From positions 1 through 64,000 of the forward strand of contig NQMI01000073.1 in NCBI GenBank assembly GCA_002270565.1: a stretch of 64,000 nucleotides of DNA. Direction: 5' to 3'. Each line of letters starts with the position of its first letter. Positions within the stretch are counted from its first letter, which is position 1. The notes under the pieces were generated by a model. That model was not told the DNA's origin, made no database searches, and saw nothing but the letters and a program-made list of their open reading frames with translations. This DNA is from Stenocarpella maydis. Lineage: Eukaryota > Ascomycota > Sordariomycetes > Diaporthales > Diaporthaceae. Positions 54,475 through 64,000 of the stretch are shown here, piece after piece. A program made the position numbers and the translations under genes.

Positions 54475-56304
54475 ATGGAATCTGACGACGCTACAAACTC
54501 TTACACTTCTGAGGACGACGCAGAGCACTCCGTTCTTTTGGACCGCCGCGAGCAGCTGACCGATCTCCTGGCCGAGGGCCCCTACGACCTGATCCGCTAT
54601 CTCCAACGCGCCGTCGTCTACTCCAACCTTGGCTACCCCGACCTTGCCGCTGGCGATGCCTATCGTGCCCTGCTTCTGACCGACGAGGTCCGCAACGAGG
54701 GCTTCGAGTATCATGATCAGGCTGTTCAGGCTCTCGGGCCCTACTCGTCTTCTCCCACCGCCCTGCCCGAGGTTCTCCATCATGGTGCCCTCCGCCAGGG
54801 CTCCGGCGATATGGTCAACGGCCACGGCCCTCGAGGCCCAGAGTTCTACCAGGAGATCGCCGCCGTGGCATCCGTCAGGTGCTATCAGATCATCTCCCTC
54901 AGTCTGTTGCTCTGTGGGTGCCTGAAGAGTGCCCATACGTATTGCGAGCGTGGCCTCGCAGCCTCCCCACACAACCAAGAACTACTCAACACAAAAAACC
55001 ACATTTTTACCGTCGCCCGCCGCAGACTCCAGACTCAAGATGTCGACGTCGCCCGGCTACCGGAATGGGGCAATGTGCGGAGAGAGGTCTATCCCTGGAA
55101 CAACTACGAACCAGACCGCTTCTCTGACGGGTCGCTGTTGTTCCTGAACGGGGAACTCGCGACTATGGCTCCAAAGTGCGAGGTTCGCGTCTCTGAGCTC
55201 CCTGTGCTGCTCGACTCGGCAAACAACACCGACGACTACAAGATCATTCCCACTTGCACCCAGCTGGGCCTGTTTGCAAAGGAGGACATCGCGCCCGGCG
55301 AGACCGTGCTCAATGAGTACTCGCTCTTGACGGCCAACAACAGGCTGAAGGATCAGCTGTGCGATGCTTGCGGCCGCGAGCTTCCTCCGTTGAGCGCCGA
55401 GGTCGGGCCTGTCAGCTGCTCCGAATGCTACGACACGGTCTTCTGCGACCAGTTCTGCCACGACCAGGCACAGGCGCTCTACCACCCGGCCGTCTGCGAG
55501 AAGGATGTCGATGCCATCGCCAAGGACCCCGAGGCTGCAGAATCTGATCAGTCACTGCACCTCCTTCTCCTGGCCCGGCTTCTCGCCATGTCGGTGCACC
55601 AGGGAGTCCACCCGCTAGAACTCAAGAACGTCAAGTATATATGGGGCGACTTTGTCTCGCCACGCACGAACGCAATCTCAATTTCACCCAACGCCGGACC
55701 GCCGCCGGACTGGACTCTGCCCTTCTCATTCAGATACAACGTCGAGACACCGTTACACATTCTTGAGAAGATGGACATTGACATATACCAAACCCTTCCG
55801 CATCACGATCTGTGGGTCCTGAACACCTGCTTCGCCAAATTTCGAGGCACAGCATCTGCACAACAGAGCATCCGGGACGGACGGCCCGACGTCGCAGCCG
55901 TACACCCCTTCTGGTGCTTGGCGAATCACGACTGCAATCCGAATGTGACATGGAAATGGGGTGGCAGGATGAAGCTCTGGGCACGGGATCGCAAGGTTGT
56001 GGGCAACGAGCCTGGCGGCATCAAGGCCGGCCAAGAGATTCTCAACCACTACTGTGATGTCGACCTGCCTGTCCAGAAGAGGCGGGAATGGGCCGAGGGT
56101 AGCCTTGGGGGCTGGTGCATGTGCAGGAGATGCAGGGACGAGATTGCGCAGAGTGGACCGGACGGTCCCGCAGCAGACGGAGTCAGCGGCAACACAACCG
56201 GCGGAGGAGACAACACTGCCACCACAGAGCCAATGGACTGGACCGTCTCCTCGAGACAGAACGACGTCATAATGGCGGGGTCGGACGAGACTTTGCGCGA
56301 GTAG
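54475..56304 (+). CDS. SMYD-type SET-domain protein with TPR region
   Basis: Single exon, 609 residues, with a good start context (CACCATGG). The N-terminal ~190 residues are helical and TPR-like (DLIRYLQRAVVYSNLGYPDL, SAHTYCERGLAASPHNQELL). A SET domain starts near 260 (TQLGLFAKEDIAPGETVLNE) and is split by a MYND-like zinc finger: CDACG, CSECYDTVFCDQFCHDQ, then H and C. The cofactor motif NHDCNPNVTW lies near 480, followed by AGQEILNHYCDVDLPVQKRR and a post-SET GGWCMCRRCRDE. This order is that of SMYD-class lysine methyltransferases; substrate (histone or other) is not shown. The Asp/Thr-rich tail is probably disordered. Confidence 0.9.
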   Translation: MESDDATNSYTSEDDAEHSVLLDRREQLTDLLAEGPYDLIRYLQRAVVYSNLGYPDLAAGDAYRALLLTDEVRNEGFEYHDQAVQALGPYSSSPTALPEVLHHGALRQGSGDMVNGHGPRGPEFYQEIAAVASVRCYQIISLSLLLCGCLKSAHTYCERGLAASPHNQELLNTKNHIFTVARRRLQTQDVDVARLPEWGNVRREVYPWNNYEPDRFSDGSLLFLNGELATMAPKCEVRVSELPVLLDSANNTDDYKIIPTCTQLGLFAKEDIAPGETVLNEYSLLTANNRLKDQLCDACGRELPPLSAEVGPVSCSECYDTVFCDQFCHDQAQALYHPAVCEKDVDAIAKDPEAAESDQSLHLLLLARLLAMSVHQGVHPLELKNVKYIWGDFVSPRTNAISISPNAGPPPDWTLPFSFRYNVETPLHILEKMDIDIYQTLPHHDLWVLNTCFAKFRGTASAQQSIRDGRPDVAAVHPFWCLANHDCNPNVTWKWGGRMKLWARDRKVVGNEPGGIKAGQEILNHYCDVDLPVQKRREWAEGSLGGWCMCRRCRDEIAQSGPDGPAADGVSGNTTGGGDNTATTEPMDWTVSSRQNDVIMAGSDETLRE

Positions 56305-57452
56305 ATGTGCCCATTTACCGGTCTTCGATTCTACAAGTGATTTAAAGCGGCATCTTCTTTGGAGTGATACACGAGGACCGGGCATGATACCACAAAGATA
56401 CATTTCAGTGGGGCAGCGGTTTAAACCGTTTGTGCCGGTATGCAGCAACGCCAACACTTAATGAAACGCAGGCGCTCGAGAGGAATTGGGGTGGAGACTC
56501 GGCAACAAGTTGAAGAGAGGAGAATATCTACAGTATGGTCCAGCACGAATATGAGGGTCTGGCCAGCACGGAGGGGGGGGGTCTTTCGGGGAAACATGAG
56601 ATAAAAACTACCCAGTCAGGTGCGGATCGGTATAGACACGGCAGCATCAAACACGGAGGACTATGAGATATTATCCCCGTCCGTCCTCCTGCCGGGGGAC
56701 GAGGTCGACGCCGGCTTAATCACCACATACTCCGAAAAGAAACGAAAAAATAGGTCCACACTATTCCACAAGACCACACCGGTGGCCCCTGACAAGTCAA
56801 GCGGCATATTTCAGTGTTGCATGCAACACGCACATTTGCTGGAGTATCCTTGACAGGCAGGAGAGGCCCGACCTTGTGTGTATTGTGTACCCATCAGGTA
56901 TTTATTTACCTATGTAGAATAGTCTTCTCGATTGGTTCTAGGAGGGAACCAAATCAGTCTCGACGGGAGCGGTTCTCGTCACCCTCCCCAACTTCCTGAT
57001 GTGACCGCCGACCGAGAATAGTGTATAACTCCTTGAAGACTCGGCACAAAGTCGAAGGACACCTCACGTCACGTCAGGGCCGCCCAAACATTTTCTACAC
57101 ACCCTGCAACAAGCCCCTAACCCGAAGTTGCGGGGGGTCTCGCGAGGACGACATCAATGCATAGCGAGGGTGGCTGGCGCGCCACCAGAATAGATTCCAA
57201 GCAATCACGGCTCGCTTTTATCAACACGTTTTGCTGTCCTTTCAGCCTGTGGTCCCCCGTCGTCGACCCCCAATCTCCCTTGTCTGCCTGGTGACCGCAA
57301 CAGTACGCTTTGGATTCTCTTCCTCCAATCTCCCAACAGGAAGCCTATCAAATTGCATTCCTTATGGCTGGCTTCCTTACCACGCCCGCGGCCCCAAGAC
57401 GGACCCCATCATTAGACTACTCCCGTACTGTTTCCCTGTGGGATTTTGCTCC
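56305..57452. other. intergenic, no gene seen
   Basis: About 1.15 kb between the 3' ends of the SET gene and CWC22. Short frames only; the longer plus-strand frames from 57231 onward run antisense into the CWC22 RS tail and are shadows. Confidence 0.55.
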
Positions 57453-60260
57453 TCAGCCGCTCCTACGGTACTTCCTCCTCGGCCCGCTTTCCACGCTCGA
57501 GCTGCTGTTCCGCCTCCTACGCTCGCCCCTTGGCGCGGCAGCGCTCACGTCGGACGAGCTGTTTCTCCGCGCGCGGCGCCGCGGTGGCGAGGCGGATCTC
57601 GACGGGGACCGGGCCTGCCGCGCAGCAGCACCAGCACCTTCTCCTCCTCTACCTACTGCTGCCCGGCGTGGCGGAGATCGCGACCGGGACGGGTTTCTGC
57701 TATAGGACCGGCCACGGTAGCTGCCTGCGCCGCGCCGAGCTGGGGGTGGGGACCTCGACCGCGAGGGCGACCTGACCGCCGGACGCCGTCTCGGAGGCGG
57801 CGAGGGCGACCGAGAGATAGACCGTGCACGGGTCGCCGGTGGTGGTGACCGTGATCTCGTCAGCGAGCGGTTTGCGGCCCGCCGCGCTGGTGGTGGCGAT
57901 GCCGATCTGGATAGCGAGCGTCGCGCATCTCTGCGTGGAGGAGGAGAGCGAGAGTCAGACACGGACCGCCGTGCGGCCCGGCGCGGTGGCGGCGATCGCG
58001 AGCTTCCTGATGAGAAAGACCGCGAGGAGCGGCTGGGCGAGCGGCCCCTGGCGGGCGCACGTCTGGGAGGCGGAGAGCGGGTGATGGAGCGGCCCCGGCC
58101 TCCGTCTCGAGCATCTCGGCGAGGAGGCGGTGACCGGGAGCCGCTGGTTGAGATAGACCGGGCCAAGCTGCGACCTCGACTGTACGACCTCTCTCTGTGA
58201 TTGCGGCGGGGCGGGGTAACGCTTCGAGAGTACGAGCGGCGGCGGTCGATGGCCCGCCGGGGAGGTGTGGCAGAGCGCGAGCGAGAGCGAGAATAAGAGG
58301 AGCCAGTGTAGGACGAGTAGCTGGAAGCAGAGTCCGAGTCCGACTCGTCTGCTCTGACCGGTGCGGGAAGCGCAGGTGGCGGTAGGCTCTGAAGGTACTC
58401 TCGCATGTCCTCCGTCAGGGCACCCATTCCAATGGAGGTGAAGTAGTTGATGGAGAAGCGGATGTTGCGACGTTCATCGCCACGTGGGAAGATGCCCTCG
58501 AGGCTAGGTTGGAGAAGCGGGTCTCTGCAACGAGCTTGCAACTGCTTGAGGCCGATCTCTTCCGCAATCTCCTGGAACAAGATCTTGATGAAGATACGAG
58601 ACGCTGAGGTTGTCTCCTCCTCGTTCAGGTGTATGACTGACAGGCAATGCCAGCCGATAGCATCTGAGCCGAACATGTGCCCGAAGAGCCTCGCGATATT
58701 TCGCAGCTTGTTGCTGTCGTACCGGTGGATCTTTTCGTAGTAGTCCGCAAAAGCCGCCTCAAATAGCTCGTTCCACATCCTGTTGATCTTGGCCAGCCGT
58801 TCGCCAATACCACCGTAGAATTTCGTATACGTCTTCTCCTGGCTGCAGCATTCGACCACCATATCTGGGATTTCCTTCTCCAAGCCCGCTGGTACCTGAA
58901 TCCGGAGGAGTTTGTGGACCGATTCCTCGTAGTCTGCAGAGGACATCAGGGTCAGGTAAATAGTTCTCCGCAGGTTGACGAGGTCGGCGTTGCTCTGGTC
59001 CTTGATTTCGACAGCCTTCTGCTCCTCGTCTTCGCTTTCCGAAGACTCGCCATCCTCGCCACTGCCGTCCTCATCATCGCTTCCTTCGCCCAGAATCTCG
59101 GCCTTGAGTTTCTTGTATTCCTCTTCGTTCTGCTCGTATTCAGGATCGTACTTGAAGACGTTCAGACTGTCCTGACCGTCGAGCTCGCCATTTAGTTCAA
59201 TGTTGTGAGTAATCTGGTCCTCTTCTTCCACCAGGTCGAGCTCCTCCTTGATAGACGGGTTGTCCTTGAACTTGTCCTTCCTCTGCTGGAACAAAACCTC
59301 AATCTGGTATTGCACCCGCTTTTCGATGGCACTATCGTGAAGAATATTGCGAAACTGGTCGAACAGGACCCTGGCAATGGATGCATTCATCTCCTCCAGG
59401 AACTGGCCCACCTCCCTCGTCAGGTTGACCGCGATCTCCACACTGTCATCGGACGGCTTGTGCAGCAAAAGGATGAGCATCTGCGCGACCAAGTTTTCTG
59501 ACACAACCTGGTGGTTGGTGAGATGGGCCAGGAACGACGTGGTCGACAGGCAAACGGCCTTGTCGTTCCTCCGGAACGCCTTGCGGAAGCGCAGCACCAG
59601 CCTCATGACCAGCAGCTCGCCCACCGCGGGCAGCTTCGTGTTCACGATGGCGACCATGGCGGCGTAGATGGGAGTGAAGGGGAGGGACGCCGCCTGGGCC
59701 TTCATGATGCTCTGGCAGAACAGGCCCCTCCCGCGGACGAGGTTCTCGTTGAACAGCTCTGGCACGATGAGCTTGAGGTTGGGGCTATTGGCCTTGTTGA
59801 TGAGGCCGTTGATGGACTTCTTGAGCGCCTCCCACGCCATGCGCTGCCACTCCTTGGTCGTCTTGTCCGTGATCTGGGCCTGGAGGGCTCGCAGCCTCGC
59901 GGGCGGGATGTAGGTACCACCCGAGCGCGCGTTGAGCAGCCGGTCGTACTCGGCCTTGGCGGCGGCCTGCTTCTGCTCCTCTGTCGGGACGGGCGGCGGC
60001 GTGCGCTCGCGCCTAGGGGGCTGCTGCCCGCGGGCCCTGCCGGGGCGGTCCGGCCGGTAGCTGTCGCCGCCGCCCTTGCGCCGCGGCTGGTCCTGCTCGC
60101 GGTCGCGGCCGCGTTGTTGTTGCTGTTGTTTTCTGTCGTCGTGCCTGTCATGGTCTCCGTCGTCATCGTAGCGCCTGCGCTGGGGCGATCGAGGCGCGCG
60201 GTCCGGGGAACGCTCGTTGAGGTGGCGGTCGCTCATGACCGATGCTGTTTCGGTTGCCAT
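57453..60260 (-). CDS. CWC22: pre-mRNA-splicing factor CWC22
   Basis: Single exon, 935 residues. CWC22 is a spliceosome component of the activated/catalytic complex and, in animals, recruits eIF4A3 of the exon junction complex. The layout: charged N-terminus with RRR and poly-Gln; MIF4G domain (about 130-330; WQRMAWEALKKSINGLINKA, NLVRGRGLFCQSIMKAQAAS, DDSVEIAVNLTREVGQFLEE); acidic linker (GSDDEDGSGEDGESSESEDE); MA3 domain (about 425-550; LRRTIYLTLMSSADYEESVH, IFIKILFQEIAEEIGLK); and from about 640 a long RS/RSPPP tail. The tail is longer than in yeast and resembles human CWC22. A second in-frame Met (MSDRHLNE) is possible. Confidence 0.95.
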   Translation of the reverse strand: MATETASVMSDRHLNERSPDRAPRSPQRRRYDDDGDHDRHDDRKQQQQQRGRDREQDQPRRKGGGDSYRPDRPGRARGQQPPRRERTPPPVPTEEQKQAAAKAEYDRLLNARSGGTYIPPARLRALQAQITDKTTKEWQRMAWEALKKSINGLINKANSPNLKLIVPELFNENLVRGRGLFCQSIMKAQAASLPFTPIYAAMVAIVNTKLPAVGELLVMRLVLRFRKAFRRNDKAVCLSTTSFLAHLTNHQVVSENLVAQMLILLLHKPSDDSVEIAVNLTREVGQFLEEMNASIARVLFDQFRNILHDSAIEKRVQYQIEVLFQQRKDKFKDNPSIKEELDLVEEEDQITHNIELNGELDGQDSLNVFKYDPEYEQNEEEYKKLKAEILGEGSDDEDGSGEDGESSESEDEEQKAVEIKDQSNADLVNLRRTIYLTLMSSADYEESVHKLLRIQVPAGLEKEIPDMVVECCSQEKTYTKFYGGIGERLAKINRMWNELFEAAFADYYEKIHRYDSNKLRNIARLFGHMFGSDAIGWHCLSVIHLNEEETTSASRIFIKILFQEIAEEIGLKQLQARCRDPLLQPSLEGIFPRGDERRNIRFSINYFTSIGMGALTEDMREYLQSLPPPALPAPVRADESDSDSASSYSSYTGSSYSRSRSRSATPPRRAIDRRRSYSRSVTPPRRNHRERSYSRGRSLARSISTSGSRSPPPRRDARDGGRGRSITRSPPPRRAPARGRSPSRSSRSFSSGSSRSPPPRRAARRSVSDSRSPPPRRDARRSLSRSASPPPARRAANRSLTRSRSPPPATRARSISRSPSPPPRRRPAVRSPSRSRSPPPARRGAGSYRGRSYSRNPSRSRSPPRRAAVGRGGEGAGAAARQARSPSRSASPPRRRARRNSSSDVSAAAPRGERRRRNSSSSVESGPRRKYRRSG

Positions 60261-60904
60261 GGCAAGGCACCGACGAGCCGTCCTTTACTCTCCTGGTCGA
60301 GAGCTGGGCCTTCTCTTGACGTCCTCGTGAAAGCTTCGCAACTCAGAATCACTAAACAGTGATTCGTTCTGAAAACCTTCCAAGTATATGAACGCTGCCT
60401 GATGCTGGCGAGGCAGCAGCCGGGAGGAGATGGGCGGCGGTCAAGTGGTGGTACTTTTTGTAAGGTTCTGGAGGGCGGCTGGTGGTTCGTCCAAGAAACA
60501 GCACCGGGTGATTTGGGAGCAGCGACAAATTTCTGGGGGCAGAGGGTTGGTCCGTGCGTCCGCAGCTGCATACCTACCTGGGTACGTACCTCGAGCTGCA
60601 GGAGCGGGAGGGAGGGAGAACGTCAGGCTGGACAGGGGGGTGGAGCTTCCTCTACTACGGAGGTGTACTCCGTACGGAGGACAATGTAGAGTGGGCCCCC
60701 ACCCAACCAGCCCTCAGCCGGCGCGACATTGCATCGTGGCACCAATTTCGACATCCTAGCACCTCGACTCTACGGTACTTCCCTTGCACACCCCTCGTGA
60801 GGAAGGCCGTGCTTTCAAGCCTCGACATTTTGCCATTCCCTACGCTCCTTCGCCCACACAGTATTCTATTTCAACCCCACGGGCTCTCTAGGTCTTCTAC
60901 TACA
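60261..60904. promoter_or_regulatory. shared spacer between divergent CWC22 and DPM2
   Basis: 644 bp separate the two start codons, with CWC22 leftward and DPM2 rightward. Both promoters must lie here. The pseudo-palindromic TACCTACCTGGGTACGTACCT occurs at about 60571-60591. Open frames inside are featureless. Confidence 0.5.
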
Positions 60905-61366
60905 ATGGTTGGTCCCATCCGATATGCGCCCTTCCCAGGTATACGTGCAGTTGAGCATGTGCTAACCCGCCGCCCTCCTTGTCCCCCGTGCGCAGCTCGA
61001 CAAACTCGTGGGCATCGCCATGCTCGTGGCCGCCACGGTCGTCTTCCTCTACTACACCTTCTGGACCTTGTTCATGGTAAGAAACAACCTGAGCCGGCCC
61101 CGGCCTGTCTTGGCCTCCCCAGCAGGACTGGAGCAGTCGGAGCGCGTCGCTTACACGAGACCACCCACTGAACACAGCCCTTTGTCGACTCGGACCACCC
61201 CCTCCAGAACTTCTTCCCCCCTCGTGTCTGGGCCATCCGCATCCCCGTCATCCTCATCCTCCTCGCCTCCGCCGTCGTCGGCTCCTTCCTCGGCGTCGTC
61301 ATGATCCAGAGCAATAAGAAGAAGGCCGCAAAGGCCAAGGCCGCTGCCGCAAAGAAGAAGTCGTAA
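60905..61366 (+). CDS. DPM2: dolichol-phosphate mannose synthase regulatory subunit DPM2
   Basis: Exons 60905-60907 (only the ATG), 60996-61076 and 61178-61366; 90 residues. Introns are 88 bp (donor GTTGGT, acceptor GCGCAG) and 101 bp (donor GTAAGA, acceptor CACAG). The short first exon is chosen because only it puts LDKLVGIAMLVAATVVFLYY in frame; the alternative donor GTATAC gives a frame without DPM2 character. Two ER membrane helices (AMLVAATVVFLYYTFWTLF and IPVILILLASAVVGSFLGVV) flank the DPM2 signature PFVDSDHPLQNFFPPRVWAI. The C-terminus is a Lys/Ala tail. DPM2 stabilises Dpm1/Dpm3 in the ER and supports GPI-anchor, N- and O-mannosyl synthesis. Confidence 0.9.
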
Positions 61367-62067
61367 AACAGAACCCGACAGAGTGATAACCCTAGGGCAC
61401 CCACTGGGCACAAGTGACACCTCACCACAGCAGCTGAGCACCCGGGATTTGCCCTGCTCGCCAGGCCGGACTGGACGAGACGGAGCGAGGCGCGGTCCAT
61501 TGGAGAGCATTTGGCAGAGGGCAGACCTGCCTTTTTCGGAACAACCCACACGAGGGCTTCGAACGTTGGATTGGAATACCCATGGCGCGGACCAATAACT
61601 ACGGACTCGTTGGAGCCGCAGGAGTTTCCGAAGTGGATGGCGCCACGTCTTGCAAGTCTGGAGCCATGCAACTGAGAAAGCCTGCCCCGACCACTACCAT
61701 AGTGAAAAGCACATACATATAATATCAGGAAGCCTCGCAAATCTAATGATCTCGACGCGTGATTGCGCAAAGGTCTTTTTTTTTATTTTACTGATTTGGG
61801 TGTCTGCCAAGTGGCGATGTCTCTATCTAGCTGATGTTGTGCCGTGTCCCGAAGAGCCAAAACCTAACCCAAGAACCACCGCGACCAAGCAGAAGAAACA
61901 ATAAGCTCAAAAGTAAGCTCGAGATCACAGGGCGACAGGGCAATGTGCTACCGCCCCATCAGGCCCCTAATGAACAAATAAAAGCCCCTTCACAATGTAT
62001 GTACCGGGGCTTCGAGTCGGCCAACCTCAACTCGGCGAGTCCCGTCAAACGAGGGCCGGGGCCGTTT
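61367..62067. other. intergenic between convergent genes
   Basis: About 700 bp between the 3' ends of DPM2 and the BCAS3-like gene. No gene seen. Confidence 0.55.
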
Positions 62068-64000
62068 TCAGACCCTCTGGTCTGCAAAGTCAAGAACCTC
62101 GCAGTCATCCTCGAAGAATCCGTCCTCGTCGTCGAGGTCTCCACGGCGGCCCCCGCCTCTTCGGCGCCTGGTGGTTATCACGATCTGTTCCTCGTCGTCG
62201 ACACGTTGCTGCCGCATCACAGACCGTTCCATAGCCGACTGGGGCAACGCTCGCACATCGTCTGTTGACATACTGAACGCTCCCTCATCTCTACTGTGGC
62301 GGCGGCCACTATCAATCCTACTCGCAGAGATCACCTGCCCAAAGGCCCACGCCCCTCCTGGATCGGCCTCGGACTCCTTCCCAGCAGTGGACTTCTGCTT
62401 GCGTTTGGGCTGAGTACGAGCAGTTTTGTTGTCCTGGCTATTGTCTGCCAGGAGAACCGAGGCCGTGGGAAGCTGCGAGGAGACTGGGCCCGCCCCCTGC
62501 TCGGCGGCGGTGTACTCGTAAAGTGCCACACGCTTGTCGGTGTGGAACGGCTGGTAGGGCGCAGAAGACTCAATCTCTGCCTGCGGTATCGATGATTCCG
62601 CGCTGGCGTTGCGTCGCGGGATCTTGGGCCGAGAATTGAGCACCATGGTGTCGTTTACGGCATCAATGTCCTTGTCCATCAGGTCCAGATACTCGTCGGG
62701 ATCGATCAAGCGCTTCACAGCAGGACAGATGAGATCATCAGGGAGCATCGGGAGCTTGAAGTCCTTGTATCTTCTGAACCGAGTGGCATTCTGCTTTCCA
62801 TCGCTGGTCCGCACCTTACGCGGCCGCTGGGGGAAAGTCCGCACCAACCCGTCGCCAAGGACAAATAGCGAGTGGTCCTTACCATTCGCAACAAGCATGA
62901 CGCACGAAGGACCAGGTGCGTTGGAGCCCAGCGGAAGTGAAATACGGTTGTCGCCGCTGTGTCGGAATTGATTGATAGCGCTTCCTGTTTTCCCAAGTGA
63001 GTGGCTGATGCCGGCTGCGATTATCTTGCCGCCGTAATTGGCATGCCCAACAATCTTTGAGCCGGTTGTCTGAGGCGCATTAGAGCTGCTGCGGCGAGAT
63101 CGGTCGATGAGCGGGCGAGCGGCATCCCAGGCCGAGTTCAGCGCTCCTGTGGCGATAGACACAGCAGAGCTGCCGCCTTCGGGTACATTCGCAGCTGTCT
63201 CCTGCAGGGGGATCCTCCGCCGCGGCGGAGGCCAGACAAAGGCACTTTCCGGCATTTCCAGGATATGCACTGTACCCCTTTCTGTAACCATGGCTATGCA
63301 CTCTCCGCAAGGTTTCATCCATGACACATCAACGATGCGCGCCACAGTCATCCTCGAGAACCGAGCAATCTGTCGAACTCGAGGTCCACTTGACGGACTT
63401 TGTCCAGCTGCGGTATGAAGAGGGGAAGATTTCGTGTACTGGATGCGCAGCAAATCCCATACGATCTGGACATCCCCCTTTGGGCTCGCCGTGAAGAGCG
63501 ACAGCCCATTGGGGGCAAAGGACAAGTAACTGCAACCAGACGTTGCGAATGTCGTGGCCGGGTGTATCGAAGATGATGACAGAGATGTCTCGACATCCAG
63601 TATAGACACGAGGCCAGGCTCCTTGGTGACCGCCGGAGCCGTTGTAGCGCCGTGGGTCGGCGGGAACTGTGGCGGATCTGCTCGAGCGTACGGGGGGTTC
63701 CAGGGCTGCGCCCCAGGCGGCGAGCGGGCCTGTTGAGACGGCATTGCGGATTTACTCCAGTAATTGCTAAAGGCTTGCAGCCCTCGCTCTCCAATCCACT
63801 TGGCACCCTGGATCACTTCCTGTGTGGTCTCACGCATCAGTTTGTTCATGATGCTGTCCCCAGCTGGTAGGTCGACATCCGAGACGACGCTGGGCAGCTG
63901 AGGTGGTGTCAACGACACCAGCCCCGGTGCCTTTCCTTGCACTGGCACTGGTATAGTTGCTCGTAAAGATACCTGCGACGAAGGGGCAGCTGGGCAGTAG
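62068..64000 (-). CDS. BCAS3-like WD40 protein, C-terminal part (truncated by window)
   Basis: At least 634 residues read from the right edge to the stop at 62068; the N-terminus lies outside. The frame is open to base 64000, though an acceptor-like CAG at 63973-63975 could begin the exon at GTATCTTTACG (63972). Recognisable parts: KLMRETTQEVIQGAKWIGER, FSNYWSKS, a WD40-like stretch SGCSYLSFAPNGLSLFTASP with KGDVQIVWDLLRIQ, VDVSWMKPCGECIAMVTERG with TVHILEM, and a long disordered tail with RRRRGGGRRGD and an acidic end. This matches fungal proteins annotated as BCAS3-domain or Atg18-like WD40 proteins. Phosphoinositide binding and an autophagy role are known for relatives, not shown here. Confidence 0.7.
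   Translation of the reverse strand, partial: YCPAAPSSQVSLRATIPVPVQGKAPGLVSLTPPQLPSVVSDVDLPAGDSIMNKLMRETTQEVIQGAKWIGERGLQAFSNYWSKSAMPSQQARSPPGAQPWNPPYARADPPQFPPTHGATTAPAVTKEPGLVSILDVETSLSSSSIHPATTFATSGCSYLSFAPNGLSLFTASPKGDVQIVWDLLRIQYTKSSPLHTAAGQSPSSGPRVRQIARFSRMTVARIVDVSWMKPCGECIAMVTERGTVHILEMPESAFVWPPPRRRIPLQETAANVPEGGSSAVSIATGALNSAWDAARPLIDRSRRSSSNAPQTTGSKIVGHANYGGKIIAAGISHSLGKTGSAINQFRHSGDNRISLPLGSNAPGPSCVMLVANGKDHSLFVLGDGLVRTFPQRPRKVRTSDGKQNATRFRRYKDFKLPMLPDDLICPAVKRLIDPDEYLDLMDKDIDAVNDTMVLNSRPKIPRRNASAESSIPQAEIESSAPYQPFHTDKRVALYEYTAAEQGAGPVSSQLPTASVLLADNSQDNKTARTQPKRKQKSTAGKESEADPGGAWAFGQVISASRIDSGRRHSRDEGAFSMSTDDVRALPQSAMERSVMRQQRVDDEEQIVITTRRRRGGGRRGDLDDEDGFFEDDCEVLDFADQRV

Noticed and set aside
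57231..57848. 205-codon plus-strand frame and neighbours near the CWC22 end
   Set aside because: Antisense to the Arg/Ser repeat tail, which generates long open frames on the other strand.
1..64000. tRNA or rRNA genes
   Set aside because: No cloverleaf with convincing A and B boxes was found by eye. This is not proof of absence; a tRNAscan run would decide.

Overview
The window is nuclear DNA of a filamentous ascomycete (Pezizomycotina, most likely a sordariomycete). Most genes carry short introns (about 50-100 bp, with one of 381 bp) that have recognisable donors, CTAAC/CTGAC-type branch points and YAG or AAG acceptors. Several families are fungal specialities: CFEM, Bys1, 2EXR and Fot1/pogo transposases. 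Repeated DNA is AT-rich, and its reading frames are broken by TAG/TAA codons where CAG/CAA (Gln) would be expected, the usual mark of repeat-induced point mutation (RIP).

Left half (1-31.4 kb): a patchwork of AT-rich transposon graveyards and small islands of normal composition. The graveyards hold three copies of a ~590-bp LTR-like repeat (106-695, 762-1362, 29302-29894), a Mutator-like relic with 46-bp TIRs (15366-18291), a Fot1-type relic (19019-20730) lying against the coding sequence of a 2EXR gene, a second pogo-type element with 42-bp identical TIRs (25080-27317), a Ty3/gypsy gag relic (about 28440-28870) and a candidate LTR (30085-30655). The islands carry mostly secreted or fungus-specific genes: a Bys1-domain protein with two internal tandem-repeat regions, a small conserved hydrophilic protein, a glutaminyl cyclase-type M28 enzyme, two damaged 2EXR genes, a CAP/PR-1 protein, a secreted protein of unknown family, and small cysteine-containing secreted proteins at 24.6 and 31.4 kb.

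Right half (31.4-64 kb): GC-balanced and transposon-free, with mainly housekeeping genes. In order: TYR1-type prephenate dehydrogenase, a CFEM membrane protein, a proline-rich protein with a C-terminal Cys-rich domain, a 14-TM MFS transporter (Vba/Fnx-like), 6-phosphogluconolactonase, a Pho13-type HAD phosphatase, a SMYD-type SET protein, splicing factor CWC22, DPM2 (divergent from CWC22) and the 3' part of a BCAS3-like WD40 protein that runs off the right edge.

The genes do not form an operon or an obvious biosynthetic cluster. The clearest organisation is two-compartment: secreted, lineage-variable genes sit beside RIP-degraded islands, and core metabolism and RNA/glycosylation genes lie in the stable half. 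No tRNA, rRNA or CRISPR feature could be supported by eye.
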